Origin: Nitrososphaerota archaeon
GTDB taxonomy: Archaea; Thermoproteota; Nitrososphaeria; Nitrososphaerales; CADDZS01
Length of the DNA: 64,000 nucleotides
Reading direction: 5' to 3'
NCBI GenBank assembly: GCA_013288145.1
Contig: JABDCJ010000006.1
Coordinates: forward strand, 16,964 to 80,963
The notes beneath the pieces were generated by a model that was given only the letters and a program-made list of their open reading frames with translations, was not told the origin of the DNA and did not search any database. The translations under genes were made by a program, and so were the position numbers. This document shows, in pieces, positions 34,410 through 42,513 of the stretch; the stretch's first letter is position 1; each line of letters begins with the position of its first letter.

Positions 34410-35821
34410 GCTTCTGATAGCACCTCTGGAAGTATTTTTCCGTCCATCGTTCCGTCCGTCTGACCGTCTCCCAACATCTTAAGGATCGTCGGTGCCATGT
34501 CTTCTACCTTCGCACCCCTCAAAGTCTTCGAGTTCATGTTCTTTTTTGGATTGTACATAAGGAAGATACCCATCATTGAATGCACAGAGTCGTCCGGTCC
34601 CGTGTCATTCTCGAAAAGGTAGAGCGAATCATGCCCCACCGTTCCGGCAGATCGCCAGTTTAGGTCATCAAAGTAAACCATCAGATCCGGCTTGTCTCCA
34701 ATTGCAGTTCCATAAAGCTTGTCCGGTTCGAAAACGGCGTTCTTCATCTGCCTGCCGTTGTTGTCCTTTATCGACATGATCTTCGCCGTGAGTTCGCGTT
34801 TTTCTTTCTCGAGATCGCTCCGGTCGATCACTCCCGTTGGTTCGCGGCCCTTTACGTTGAAAAATATCCTTGCGTAGTAACCGCCCCATCCCCAGGCTTT
34901 AGTTTTGGTCCAATCAATTTCGGACTTGTCGATGTCAGTCATCTTCGTCGGCTTTGTTTTGAAGTTGATGTACCCCTGCTGCTCAAGCCACTGGTTGACG
35001 CAGAACGCGCCGATCATGCCTTTCGATCCGTGGTCTGAAACTATGAAGGTCACTGTATCATCGCCGAAGAGTTCAACCAGACGCCCGATTCTTTCGTCGA
35101 CCATTTTGTAGTACTCCTCGTCAAGGTGTTCGTACTGATTTCCCTTCACGTACTTTGGATGTTTGGGATCGAAATACTTCCAGAACGCGTGATGCAACCG
35201 ATCAAAGCCGATCTCATGCATAATGAAAAATTCCCAGGGCTTTGTTTTCGCAAGGTGTTCAGCGACATCGAACCGCTTCTGCGTCATTTCAAAGAGCTCC
35301 TTTCTTATCGCCTCTCGATCCTCGGTGCGAAATGTCACGTCAAAGATATACTTCCCACCGGCCGCGGCGAGTATTTCCTCCTTTAATTCGGGAGGATTCG
35401 TGAACTGCTTATCCTGACCCGGTGTTATGAAGCATGAAACGATATCCACATCGTCGATTTGTTTTGGCGGATAACCGGGTGGCACTCCCAGCACGACGGA
35501 CATTTTGCCCTGCTTTGAAAGAATTTGCCAAACTGTTTCTTCTTTCACGGTTGTAGAGTTGACGATGTAACCGTCAGTGTACGCGTAACCCCTACGATGT
35601 CTAAAGCCGTAGATGCCAAGCTTTCCGGGATTCTTGCCGGTCATCATTACCATCCAGGCTGGAACGGTGATCGGGGGGTGACAAGTTTCGAGATTTCCGT
35701 GCATCCCTTTATCGTACATGCGTTTTATGTTCGGAAGCTTGTCCAACAGCTTTTCGAACATCATTTCCGGAGGGACAGAATCAAGGCCGATTATTGCGAC
35801 TCGCTTGCTCATTTTTTGCAT
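34406..35821 (-). CDS. Alkaline-phosphatase-superfamily phosphodiesterase/nucleotide pyrophosphatase
   Basis: The 471-residue protein has the metal-binding core of type I phosphodiesterases. VAIIGLDSVPPEMMF gives the first Asp, PPITVPAWMVMMTGKNPG carries the nucleophilic Thr, IMHEIGFDRLHHAFW supplies Asp and His, and FIVSDHGSKGM completes the two-zinc site. Relatives hydrolyse nucleotide phosphodiesters, phosphonates or sulfate/phosphate esters. It lies between sat (22 bases upstream) and cysC (4-base overlap), so it should work on a product of sulfate activation or on sulfated compounds. APS or PAPS turnover and sulfate transfer control are possible, by inference only. Confidence 0.87.
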   Translation of the reverse strand: MQKMSKRVAIIGLDSVPPEMMFEKLLDKLPNIKRMYDKGMHGNLETCHPPITVPAWMVMMTGKNPGKLGIYGFRHRRGYAYTDGYIVNSTTVKEETVWQILSKQGKMSVVLGVPPGYPPKQIDDVDIVSCFITPGQDKQFTNPPELKEEILAAAGGKYIFDVTFRTEDREAIRKELFEMTQKRFDVAEHLAKTKPWEFFIMHEIGFDRLHHAFWKYFDPKHPKYVKGNQYEHLDEEYYKMVDERIGRLVELFGDDTVTFIVSDHGSKGMIGAFCVNQWLEQQGYINFKTKPTKMTDIDKSEIDWTKTKAWGWGGYYARIFFNVKGREPTGVIDRSDLEKEKRELTAKIMSIKDNNGRQMKNAVFEPDKLYGTAIGDKPDLMVYFDDLNWRSAGTVGHDSLYLFENDTGPDDSVHSMMGIFLMYNPKKNMNSKTLRGAKVEDMAPTILKMLGDGQTDGTMDGKILPEVLSEA

Positions 35822-35843
35822 CAGTGTCCTTTGATTTAGGAGC

Positions 35844-36992
35844 TTATTCTACGAACGGCATTTTGGATCTCAGGATTACCTGAGAGACTTCGGGGCGCAT
35901 GAATTCCTTCGGTGGAGTCTCGCCCGAGAGGAACATCTTTCGGAGCTTTGTTCCGCTGAACGAGAGCCGATCAGCTTCTGTGTGGGGACAAATCTTTTCA
36001 TTTGCGATTCCCGCACATTTGTTGCAGTAAAAGAACTCTCTAAAAAACACCGCTTGAATTCCGAGGTCCGGAAATTCCTTGAAAATTTCGTGCGCAGCAT
36101 AAGGTCCATAATAATTGCCAACGCCAGCATGGTCTCTGCCGATCGCGATGTGAGTGCAACCGAAATTCTTTCTCATAATAGCGTGCATGATCGCCTCTTT
36201 AGGACCGGCGTACTGCATCTCGTAATGAAGGACGCTTAGCACGACAGAATTCTTTGGATAATAGTTCTTCACCAGCGTCTGATACGTTTCCAGAATCACT
36301 TCGTCAGTAAAGTCACCGGCTTTCTTTTTTCCGAGCACCGGATTTATGAAAATTCCATCCGCGAATGCAAGTCCCGTTTTTTGGACATACTCGTGTCCAA
36401 TGTGAGGCGCATTTCTTGTTTGGAATGCGATGACATCCTTCCAACCTTTTTCCTTAAACAGAACTCTTGTCTCTTTCGGGTTTAGTGTAAAATTCTCAAA
36501 TGGACCCTTGTCAAATTTTATGACGGATTTTAGTTTGCCACCCACAGCACGATCTGAAGAAGCAATCGTTTTTGCAACGCCGGGATGAGCCTCATCCTCC
36601 GTTCCAAAAACCTTTTTCGAGTATTCTTTCTTAGAGATCGAAAATAGCTCTTCGAATGAGAGCAGTCCAACTGCATTCCCTGAATCATCCACCAGAGTAA
36701 TCTCATCACCGCCGCCGGCATTGAAAGTTTCAGGTACGTGAAGTAACACGGGTATAGTCCACGGAGTGTCGTCGGAAAGCCTCATGTTATCAATGACGTT
36801 CTCATAATCGGCCTTGCCCATGAAACCAGTAAGTGGACTGAGCACTCCCGTCGAGATATTGAACATTTGAACAATGGTCTCGCGAGAAACATTAACCGTA
36901 GAGTTCTCCGAGAGTAACTCTTTTGATTTTTCGGGCGAGCTATCAAAGGTGCTGACAGAAACGAGTCTTCCGCCGTGTGGAGTTAGCGACAT
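35844..36992 (-). CDS. sat: Sulfate adenylyltransferase (ATP sulfurylase)
   Basis: The 382-residue protein has the three usual parts: a PUA-like N-terminal domain (about 1-160), the catalytic domain with QTRNAPHIGHE (the QxRNxxHxxH nucleotide-binding motif, near residue 190) and IGRDHAGVGNYYGPYAAHEI, and a C-terminal small domain. Four cysteines or histidines near EFFYCNKCAGIANEKICPH form the zinc-binding loop seen in archaeal and bacterial Sat. It makes APS from sulfate and ATP, the first step of sulfate activation. It follows the RHH gene by 22 bases and leads into the phosphodiesterase and cysC. Confidence 0.95.
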   Translation of the reverse strand: MSLTPHGGRLVSVSTFDSSPEKSKELLSENSTVNVSRETIVQMFNISTGVLSPLTGFMGKADYENVIDNMRLSDDTPWTIPVLLHVPETFNAGGGDEITLVDDSGNAVGLLSFEELFSISKKEYSKKVFGTEDEAHPGVAKTIASSDRAVGGKLKSVIKFDKGPFENFTLNPKETRVLFKEKGWKDVIAFQTRNAPHIGHEYVQKTGLAFADGIFINPVLGKKKAGDFTDEVILETYQTLVKNYYPKNSVVLSVLHYEMQYAGPKEAIMHAIMRKNFGCTHIAIGRDHAGVGNYYGPYAAHEIFKEFPDLGIQAVFFREFFYCNKCAGIANEKICPHTEADRLSFSGTKLRKMFLSGETPPKEFMRPEVSQVILRSKMPFVE

Positions 36993-37014
36993 TCAAAAAA
37001 CGACCTCTATTTAC

Positions 37015-37251
37015 TCACAAATAACCCAGAGCCTTTAGCCTGGCTTTGATCTCTTCGACGTCTGTACTTGTAAATGGTTCAGGAATGTCTTTAGTTTCAT
37101 GCATCGCTACGACCTCCCTCAATACATAAGTCACATAATCGGACACAGATTTGAACCCACTTTTCTTGATAATCATTTTTTCAATTCGTTCGGATAATGT
37201 TACTGGAATTGAAACGGTAGTGTACTTGGATTGAGTTGCAGCTTGTGGCAT
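37015..37251 (-). CDS. Ribbon-helix-helix (CopG-like) DNA-binding protein
   Basis: The 78-residue protein has the RHH pattern: a short strand TTVSIPVTLSERIEKMI, a turn, then KSVSDYVTYVLREVV as the second helix. The C-terminal tail EEIKARLKALGYL is a short helix often attached to such proteins. It is the first gene of the sat-phosphodiesterase-cysC unit and has its own strong TATA box 30 bases upstream. It is a candidate local or autoregulator of sulfate activation. A related protein with a similar tail is at 63640-63906. Confidence 0.82.
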   Translation of the reverse strand: MPQAATQSKYTTVSIPVTLSERIEKMIIKKSGFKSVSDYVTYVLREVVAMHETKDIPEPFTSTDVEEIKARLKALGYL

Positions 37252-37277
37252 TCTGACTTTACAAGATCTATTCTATC

Positions 37278-37292
37278 ATTATATATAATTAA
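37278..37292 (-). promoter_or_regulatory. TATA box of the RHH-sat-cysC operon
   Basis: On the minus strand the 16-base run AATTATATATAATGAT includes a consensus-like archaeal TATA box. It is centred about 34 bases before the ATG at 37251 and places transcription start near 37260, which leaves a leader under ten bases. It is the strongest A/T box seen in the window. Confidence 0.6.
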
Positions 37293-37749
37293 TGCATTTC
37301 CCGCTATCGAACTTCGATGTATATCTTTTTCTCGAAATTTGCAACTCCAGTCCAAAGAAGAACCTCATCGGTCCAAAAAAGTAATTGTCTAGAAAAATAG
37401 GTTCGATCAGCGCTTCCGGAATTGTAAGATCTCTTTAGGCGATCTTATCTACGGCATGCCATAACATATATCGATATTCGAACTACCTTTTTACTTTGGT
37501 TTGCAAATTAAAAACAGGGAGAATCCAAAACCTGGGATACCCGCAATCACGTGCCTGAATAAGACTTGCATGTAAATTTGCCAAAACTAGCACTTTTCTG
37601 CGGACAATTGGCATAAATAGCTCGAAATTTGACATTTCATTTTGTAAGAGTGCATCAGGTTCGAATTGAGAAACAATTGCAGTTTTCCGCTTTTTCACTT
37701 TCACAGCCTACTACACTAAACGAATTTTGGAGATATGGTGACCTAAATC
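37293..37749. other. Intergenic region between the sulfate operon and comA-like gene
   Basis: No gene is supported here. A 73-codon minus-strand frame (37483-37704) has unremarkable, basic composition and no recognisable motif. Just before the comA-like TTG at 37750, GGTGACC (37737-37743) could serve as a Shine-Dalgarno sequence, which is unusual in this window. The rest is A/T-rich sequence without visible repeats. Confidence 0.4.
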
Positions 37750-38727
37750 TTGAGTGAGCTATACAGGCGAAGACTATCGACGAGAATCACGATGGTCATC
37801 GATCGCCTCTATGGGTTGGTAAAAGAAGAATTCGATCAGATCTCGGATCGCGTCGATATCGTTGAAATTGGTTGGGGCCTTCCTCTTGTGTGGAAAGAAG
37901 AAGCCCTTACCTCCCGGATAAAATACTACAGAAAAAATGGGATAAGAGTCTCCACGTCCGGTACTCTTCTGGAATACGCAGTTTTCCATAATACGCTGGA
38001 GTCGACGTTGAAGAAGGTGCACAAGCTTGGATTTGATCTTGTCGAGATTTCGGATGGGATTATAGATCTTTCAGGCGAGGATAAGGCGAGAATAGCGAGA
38101 GAGGTAAAAACGCAGGGCTTCGAATTTCTCATTGCTGTAGGAAAAAAAGATCCTGCGTCCCAATTGTCGCCGGGAGAAACGGTATCACAGCTTGAAGCTG
38201 CCCTCGCCCTTGGTCCACTGAAGGTCGTACTTGAAGGAAGAGAAAGAGGCAGGGGAGTCGGAATTTTTGACGACTCCGGTTCTATAAAGTGGAACGATCT
38301 TAGAACCATCACAAACAGAGTAGATCAGAAGGAAATTATCTTCGAGGCACCAAACGAAACCCAACAGGCTTCACTAATTCTCGAACTTGGTTCGGAGGTA
38401 AATCTGGGAAATGTCGCCTTCGCTTCCATCGCCTCTTTAGAGTCAGAGCGACAGGGACTTCGGTTTGATACTTTTGGAATTGACAGACCGCAGAGGAATG
38501 TCGCAGGCGGGCCGTCGGTCAAATTTGTGTTATTCGCCATACGGAACTACCAGCCAGTCAATCAACAGCAGCTAGTCACGATGACGCGCTTGCCACTACG
38601 AACAGTTCAAAAAGCACTGGAGCAGTTGCTCAAAAACAAGATCATAACCGAGCATCCCGACTTTGAAGACAGACGCAGCCGGATTTATAGAACGACCGGA
38701 GCTTCATCTCCAATATCACGAAAATGA
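37750..38727 (+). CDS. Phosphosulfolactate synthase (ComA) domain fused to a winged helix
   Basis: The 325-residue protein is longer than ComA (about 250). Residues 1-245 match ComA, which joins sulfite to phosphoenolpyruvate in coenzyme M synthesis: VDIVEIGWGLPLVWKEE, GTLLEYAVF, LGFDLVEISDGIIDLS, AVGKKDP, VVLEGRERGRGVGIFD and IIFEAPNETQQ are kept in order. The DKG of the first strand is DRL here. Residues about 255-320 (FVLFAIRNYQPVNQQQLVTM, then RTVQKALEQLLKNKIITE) form a MarR-like winged helix. It may be an enzyme with a regulatory domain, or a sensor built on the enzyme fold. It begins at TTG after GGTGACC. Confidence 0.85.
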   Translation: MSELYRRRLSTRITMVIDRLYGLVKEEFDQISDRVDIVEIGWGLPLVWKEEALTSRIKYYRKNGIRVSTSGTLLEYAVFHNTLESTLKKVHKLGFDLVEISDGIIDLSGEDKARIAREVKTQGFEFLIAVGKKDPASQLSPGETVSQLEAALALGPLKVVLEGRERGRGVGIFDDSGSIKWNDLRTITNRVDQKEIIFEAPNETQQASLILELGSEVNLGNVAFASIASLESERQGLRFDTFGIDRPQRNVAGGPSVKFVLFAIRNYQPVNQQQLVTMTRLPLRTVQKALEQLLKNKIITEHPDFEDRRSRIYRTTGASSPISRK

Positions 38728-38804
38728 AAAGTTTCTGGCCGAACGAGTCTACTCTAAAGTTGAACTACGCTCGGAACAATAAGCTGTCGGCCAGAACTGA
38801 TCCG

Positions 38805-38936
38805 CTAGTCAATGATTCTTTTTAGCTGAGTTTCATGAAGTTGCCAATCGCAAGTCAAGCATAGGAATCGTTTGTGCTCGGAACAATAGGCGATTTCTTC
38901 ATCGTGTCCGCACTCTTCACAAAAATTGTAAGTCAC
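38805..38936 (-). CDS. 43-residue B-box-like zinc-finger protein
   Basis: A GTG at 38936 (or TTG at 38939) opens a 43-codon frame ending at TAG 38805-38807. It reads NFCEECGHDEEIAYCSEHKR and continues with FLCLTCDWQLHE. The spacing C-x2-C-x8-C-x2-H-x4-C-x2-C-D-x3-H (Cys6, 9, 18, His21, Cys26, 29, His34) is that of a B-box zinc finger, which binds two zinc ions and mediates protein contacts. A TATA box lies at 38968-38979, giving a leader of about ten bases. It is too short for common gene-calling limits. Function unknown; it is convergent with the comA-like gene. Confidence 0.65.
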   Translation of the reverse strand: MTYNFCEECGHDEEIAYCSEHKRFLCLTCDWQLHETQLKRIID

Positions 38937-38967
38937 CAAAACAGTCGAATCAACCGAACGTAGACCC

Positions 38968-38979
38968 TACTATATACGC
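38968..38979 (-). promoter_or_regulatory. TATA box of the B-box-like gene
   Basis: On the minus strand GCGTATATAGTAG centres about 36 bases before the GTG at 38936. Position and sequence support a short near-leaderless transcript for the 43-codon gene. Confidence 0.5.
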
Positions 38980-39399
38980 TTGAAGCTCGATTGCTAAATT
39001 TGAAATGAGGCGAACGCCTAACTGTTTTGGGGCGATCACTCTAGATTGAGGGAAATCTATCGGCCAATCAACGCACTGTCAATGGCATTGACGGGGACTA
39101 CTAACATGCTTCTTCAAGTGATCGTCCCTTTGATCTATCAGGTCCTTAAAGCTGGGTTCATTTGCATCAAGGGAACCTTATAGTTCATTCGTATGCAGGA
39201 AACTTGCGCCTTTATTCCCGAAGGCTCGGAATTTCTGATGATACTGGACGAATTTGAAAGATCAGAGAGAATAGTACATTCACGAATTGGCTTCCGGTCG
39301 TCAGGAATATTGACTCGATAGCCGAGATATCGAAAAATTTCGTCTTGCAGGTAATTTAGAGATCCAGTAAACATGTAAGAAACACGATAAAAAGGGAAG
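38980..39399. other. Intergenic stretch with no supported gene
   Basis: A minus-strand frame at 39138-39374 (78 codons) has a plausible helical beginning (LQDEIFRYLGYRVNIP) but no family resemblance, and its start is too close (about 12 bases) to the only A/T box. I see no RNA gene, no long repeat and no plus-strand gene here. Confidence 0.35.
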
Positions 39400-39421
39400 A
39401 TAGCCCAATAATCTGGGCTAT
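39400..39421 (-). terminator. Perfect hairpin after the small zinc-protein gene
   Basis: ATAGCCCA and TGGGCTAT form a perfect eight-base-pair stem around a six-base loop, two bases beyond the stop codon of the minus-strand gene at 39423. A T-rich run (CTTCCCTTTTTA) follows in that direction. It is a strong terminator candidate. Confidence 0.6.
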
Positions 39422-39422
39422 T

Positions 39423-39662
39423 TTAGTCGAAATAAAGAGGATTTAACTTGGAAACCCTTGAAGGTATCCCTAATCTAGCGCTTGTTCTTCGCCGCGAAGC
39501 CGTCTGCTGGCATTGTTTCGAGCAGTACTTCCTTCGCAGTCCAAAAACAGCCGATTCGTTTTCAGAGAGCTTTTCACCGCAAAAGTCGCAGAATCTGTCC
39601 TTGCTTTCGTCTTTCTTTCGTTTGGATTTGGCGTCTGTCATTTTCATCAATTTCGTCCTCAC
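39423..39662 (-). CDS. Small zinc-finger protein (CxxC...CxxxC)
   Basis: The 79-residue protein has a basic N-terminus and one treble-clef-like zinc site, RFCDFCGEKL then KYCSKQCQQTASRRR (CxxC, 15 residues, CxxxC), as in FCS/TRASH-like and plasmid-type small zinc proteins. The Arg-rich segment after the last Cys suggests nucleic-acid contact. Start choice is open between residues 1, 6 and 8. It has a TATA box about 50 bases upstream (39711-39720) and a perfect terminator hairpin, so it is a complete monocistronic unit. Confidence 0.7.
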   Translation of the reverse strand: MRTKLMKMTDAKSKRKKDESKDRFCDFCGEKLSENESAVFGLRRKYCSKQCQQTASRRRTSARLGIPSRVSKLNPLYFD

Positions 39663-39709
39663 TTGATCTAGAATCTATTGATCTGTCAGTACAAACGCCC
39701 GGATCTTAT

Positions 39710-39721
39710 CCGCTATATACT
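39710..39721 (-). promoter_or_regulatory. TATA-like box of the small zinc-protein gene
   Basis: On the minus strand AGTATATAGCG (39711-39720) lies about 52 bases before the ATG at 39662. This allows a leader of some 25 bases, or start at one of the internal Met codons. Confidence 0.4.
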
Positions 39722-40043
39722 TGACGGCTTCCTCTCGTAAAAGTGATCTTTGAGTCCTTTTCTATGGCTTTTTTGGCGTTGCAATATAGACTTGGTCTCT
39801 TCAGACCATATCAAAACTCGTCAAAATGACGAAAAGTGAAAGGATTTAGTGAATTCGCAACTATAAATCTCGAGTTCACATTTATTCGATTGGAAAGAGA
39901 TCTTCTACTCCTCTTGAAACAGAAGCGACGATCTCGAATATTTGACAAACTCTCGAACGCGTTTTGTGTCAAGTGAAGTCCCGATAATTACGCCAGATCA
40001 GGACTTGAAAATCGTACCTCTAAAATAACACTTTAGGGCAGGT
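39722..40043. other. Intergenic region with two adjacent small hairpins
   Basis: No gene is supported. Two perfect short hairpins stand side by side: TGGTCT-CTTC-AGACCA (39793-39808) and TCGTCA-AAA-TGACGA (39818-39832). CTAAAATAA near 40021 may be the TATA box of the coiled-coil gene at 40044. Nothing else stands out. Confidence 0.4.
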
Positions 40044-41978
40044 GTGACCGTGCAGCGTGGATTATCGAAGTCGGTGAAAAAGGTGATTGTGAAAAATCAC
40101 CTTCAGGGCTTGGACCATGATGAAAATTCAAAGAGTGCAAGCCAATCGGTGTCAGGGCCTAAACTGACATCCGAGGAAATTGATTCTGCTATTGGGGAAT
40201 TTGAATCGGAAGTCGCAAAGAAGGGTTTGGAAGCCGCGTCGAAAGACTATGGCGTTTCGAGTATAGCGAAGGATCTACATGAAATAGCCCAGTTCAAGCG
40301 CGAGAACGGAGTCGAGTTTGCATCTATTCTCGAGGGAGGCAGAATTGCAGCCACGCTGAAGAAATTCGGAGCCGGTATGCCCGAATTTGAACAATTTCTG
40401 GATTCGGTTTATGCAAGGTCCCTTGAAAAGGGATATACCCCGAATGAGATAATCTCACAGAGTTCCAAACTTCAAGCGCTTGAGAAAAAATACGGGCTAA
40501 ACTTTGAGGGCCTTAGAACCGGCTCCGAAGAGCTGGGTAAATCGATCTCGGCCAAGAAAAAGGAAAAAACCGACCTCGAGAACGAAATTGTCCAAATTTC
40601 CAAGAAAAAATCGGAATTGCTTGTGCGCTACTCACTTGACGAACAAAAAATTCAGGATTATGCAAGCGTAAAGCAACAGCTGGCATCTTTTGGTTTTGAA
40701 GTAGCTAATCTGCAAAACGTGAGGAACTTGCTCATTGCCTTGAAAAATGAAAAGTTCGAACCGAAGGAAATCATGGAAAAGCTAAATTCGATCGGGGATC
40801 TGCAAGCGCAAAAGACAAAGACTCAGCTTGAAGTTAAAAGCGCAAAGGAAGAACTCGACGCAAAGAAAAATTATCTCATCGAAATAAGAAAGCTAGAAGA
40901 GTCCAAACTCAGTTTCGATCAAATTGAAAGAGTAAGGAGTCTGGTTGCACGGATATCCTCGGATCACAAAATCGACCCCTCCCAAGCTTACATTCGATTT
41001 GAGCAGGACATCTTGCAAAACTATAATGCGTCCCTCGGATTGAAGCCCGAAGTTTCCAAGCTAAATGATAACAAGAAGAGATTGGAATCAGAAATCGCAC
41101 TAAAGAGAAAAGAATTGGAATCTCTAGAGTCTGCAGGTAGCGAGAAAATCAATAAGCTGGATGAAAGGTATTCCAAACAAAAAGAGGAAATCGAAGCTTA
41201 CAGCGAGCTTCGCGCTACGGGGATCGACGGCAAGAGAATCATTTCCTGGAACCAGATAGTGAAATCTGCAAATCTCGATTATGGGATCATTGAAGGAGAA
41301 TTACGCAACCAGGGGAACCTCAAAAATCTCGAAGACAAGAGCAGCGCGAAGATCAAAGAGCTCGTGGCTGAGGAGATTAAACTTAACCAATCTATCTCGA
41401 AGTTAAATCAGGAAAAGCAAAACATCGAAACTTCGATACAGACCATCAAGGATAGCGCTCTAAATGGCATCGAAGACTTGCGTCTGAAAGTACTAGAGTC
41501 ATTGGCGAGCTTGAGGCAGAAGGCGGAGACCGGATTACAAGAGACTTCAAAGGAAAGTCAAAAATCTCTTGAAGAGATGAAGAGTTCGGCAGAGCAGCAA
41601 ATAAGACAGCTTTCCGAGACCACCCTGTCCGACGTGAAGTCAACAATGGGTGGGTTACAAACGTCAACATTGGACTTTTCCAAAGAGCTCAAGGACTCGC
41701 TTGCGCAGGCAAGTACCGAAATCAAGAATGTTGGATTGGCGCTAGAAGCCGGCGAGAAGATTGGAAAGTATCGAAACATACTTCCCCTGTTGCAGCTGAT
41801 TGACGGGAGTGGAACCCAGGATGAGTCCGAGGCCCTGATCGCGATGTGGAACCTCTCTAGCAGATTCAACGCTTGGCTTGAAAACCAGTACCCTGGCGAG
41901 AAAAAAGATATCTCCGGGCCACTTACCAGACTTCTGGAATCCATAAACAACGAAATTCAGCGAGTGGGCGGAGCATAG
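40044..41978 (+). CDS. Large coiled-coil protein, SMC/Rad50-like in its central part only
   Basis: The 644-residue protein begins at GTG. Residues about 1-165 are helical repeats of about 45 residues (for example VEFASILEGGRIAATLKKFG and the similar EQFLDSVYARSLEKGYTPNE). Residues about 165-470 are long coiled coils with heptads (KKKEKTDLENEIVQISKKKS), and residues about 480-560 form a Ser/Glu-rich amphipathic stretch like a methyl-accepting coiled coil (SLEEMKSSAEQQIRQL). There is no Walker motif, so it is not an SMC ATPase. It has no membrane segment. It heads a two-gene unit with the 154-residue protein. Function unknown; a scaffold or cytoskeletal role is possible. Confidence 0.75.
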   Translation: MTVQRGLSKSVKKVIVKNHLQGLDHDENSKSASQSVSGPKLTSEEIDSAIGEFESEVAKKGLEAASKDYGVSSIAKDLHEIAQFKRENGVEFASILEGGRIAATLKKFGAGMPEFEQFLDSVYARSLEKGYTPNEIISQSSKLQALEKKYGLNFEGLRTGSEELGKSISAKKKEKTDLENEIVQISKKKSELLVRYSLDEQKIQDYASVKQQLASFGFEVANLQNVRNLLIALKNEKFEPKEIMEKLNSIGDLQAQKTKTQLEVKSAKEELDAKKNYLIEIRKLEESKLSFDQIERVRSLVARISSDHKIDPSQAYIRFEQDILQNYNASLGLKPEVSKLNDNKKRLESEIALKRKELESLESAGSEKINKLDERYSKQKEEIEAYSELRATGIDGKRIISWNQIVKSANLDYGIIEGELRNQGNLKNLEDKSSAKIKELVAEEIKLNQSISKLNQEKQNIETSIQTIKDSALNGIEDLRLKVLESLASLRQKAETGLQETSKESQKSLEEMKSSAEQQIRQLSETTLSDVKSTMGGLQTSTLDFSKELKDSLAQASTEIKNVGLALEAGEKIGKYRNILPLLQLIDGSGTQDESEALIAMWNLSSRFNAWLENQYPGEKKDISGPLTRLLESINNEIQRVGGA

Positions 41979-41998
41979 GCTGAGGGCGGAAGGATTCC

Positions 41999-42463
41999 TT
42001 GCCCGATCAAGCCGATAAATTCCACCAGATTCTTCAGTTAGTCGAAACAGCAGATTCGAGTCTTGGAGAAGATCTCTGGTTAATTGCCGAACGCATTATG
42101 CTTTACAGGCTGACAAGGGCTGGAGAGCTAAAGCGAGCAGAGCTCGCCGGTATGGTTCACCTCCTACGACGAATTGTTTCGGAAACCCGAGGAGAGCAAA
42201 CTGTTTCCTCGGAGCTCCTGGAGCTCGACAACTCGGCTGCGGATGGTTTCCAAGGCAGGGCCGAATCAAATCTTTCGCTGGTTTTTACTACAATCATTGA
42301 CACGGCCGAGGGCATGAATCCGGACCAGCTTTACCGGTTGATATCTGCGCTGAGAAAGATGGAGTTGCCGAAGCAGCCTGTTATTGATATTGAGCCGCTG
42401 GAGAAAGCTGAAGAGTACTTGAGCGAAAGTTTCCAACACGACAACGGCGAATGGGGAATCTAG
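41999..42463 (+). CDS. Helical protein co-transcribed with the coiled-coil gene
   Basis: The 154-residue protein starts at TTG 20 bases after the coiled-coil gene, so the two almost certainly share a transcript. It is predicted all-helical and acidic, with LWLIAERIMLYRLTRAGELK near the N-terminus and a C-terminal MELPKQPVIDIEPLEKAEEY. No family or catalytic motif is recognised. It is probably a partner of the long coiled-coil protein. Confidence 0.65.
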   Translation: MPDQADKFHQILQLVETADSSLGEDLWLIAERIMLYRLTRAGELKRAELAGMVHLLRRIVSETRGEQTVSSELLELDNSAADGFQGRAESNLSLVFTTIIDTAEGMNPDQLYRLISALRKMELPKQPVIDIEPLEKAEEYLSESFQHDNGEWGI

Positions 42464-42513
42464 GAAGATTTCGGAATCAGAATTCGAATTTCATCCAAAG
42501 CTTTTCAGAGACC

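Noticed and set aside
37658..37667. GGTTCGAAT as a tRNA T-arm
   Set aside because: No matching T-stem, acceptor stem or anticodon arm around it on either strand.
37483..37704. 73-codon minus-strand frame
   Set aside because: No motif, no promoter at the right distance and biased basic composition.
39138..39374. 78-codon minus-strand frame
   Set aside because: Plausible first helix, but the start is too close to the only A/T box and no family is recognised; mentioned in the intergenic note.
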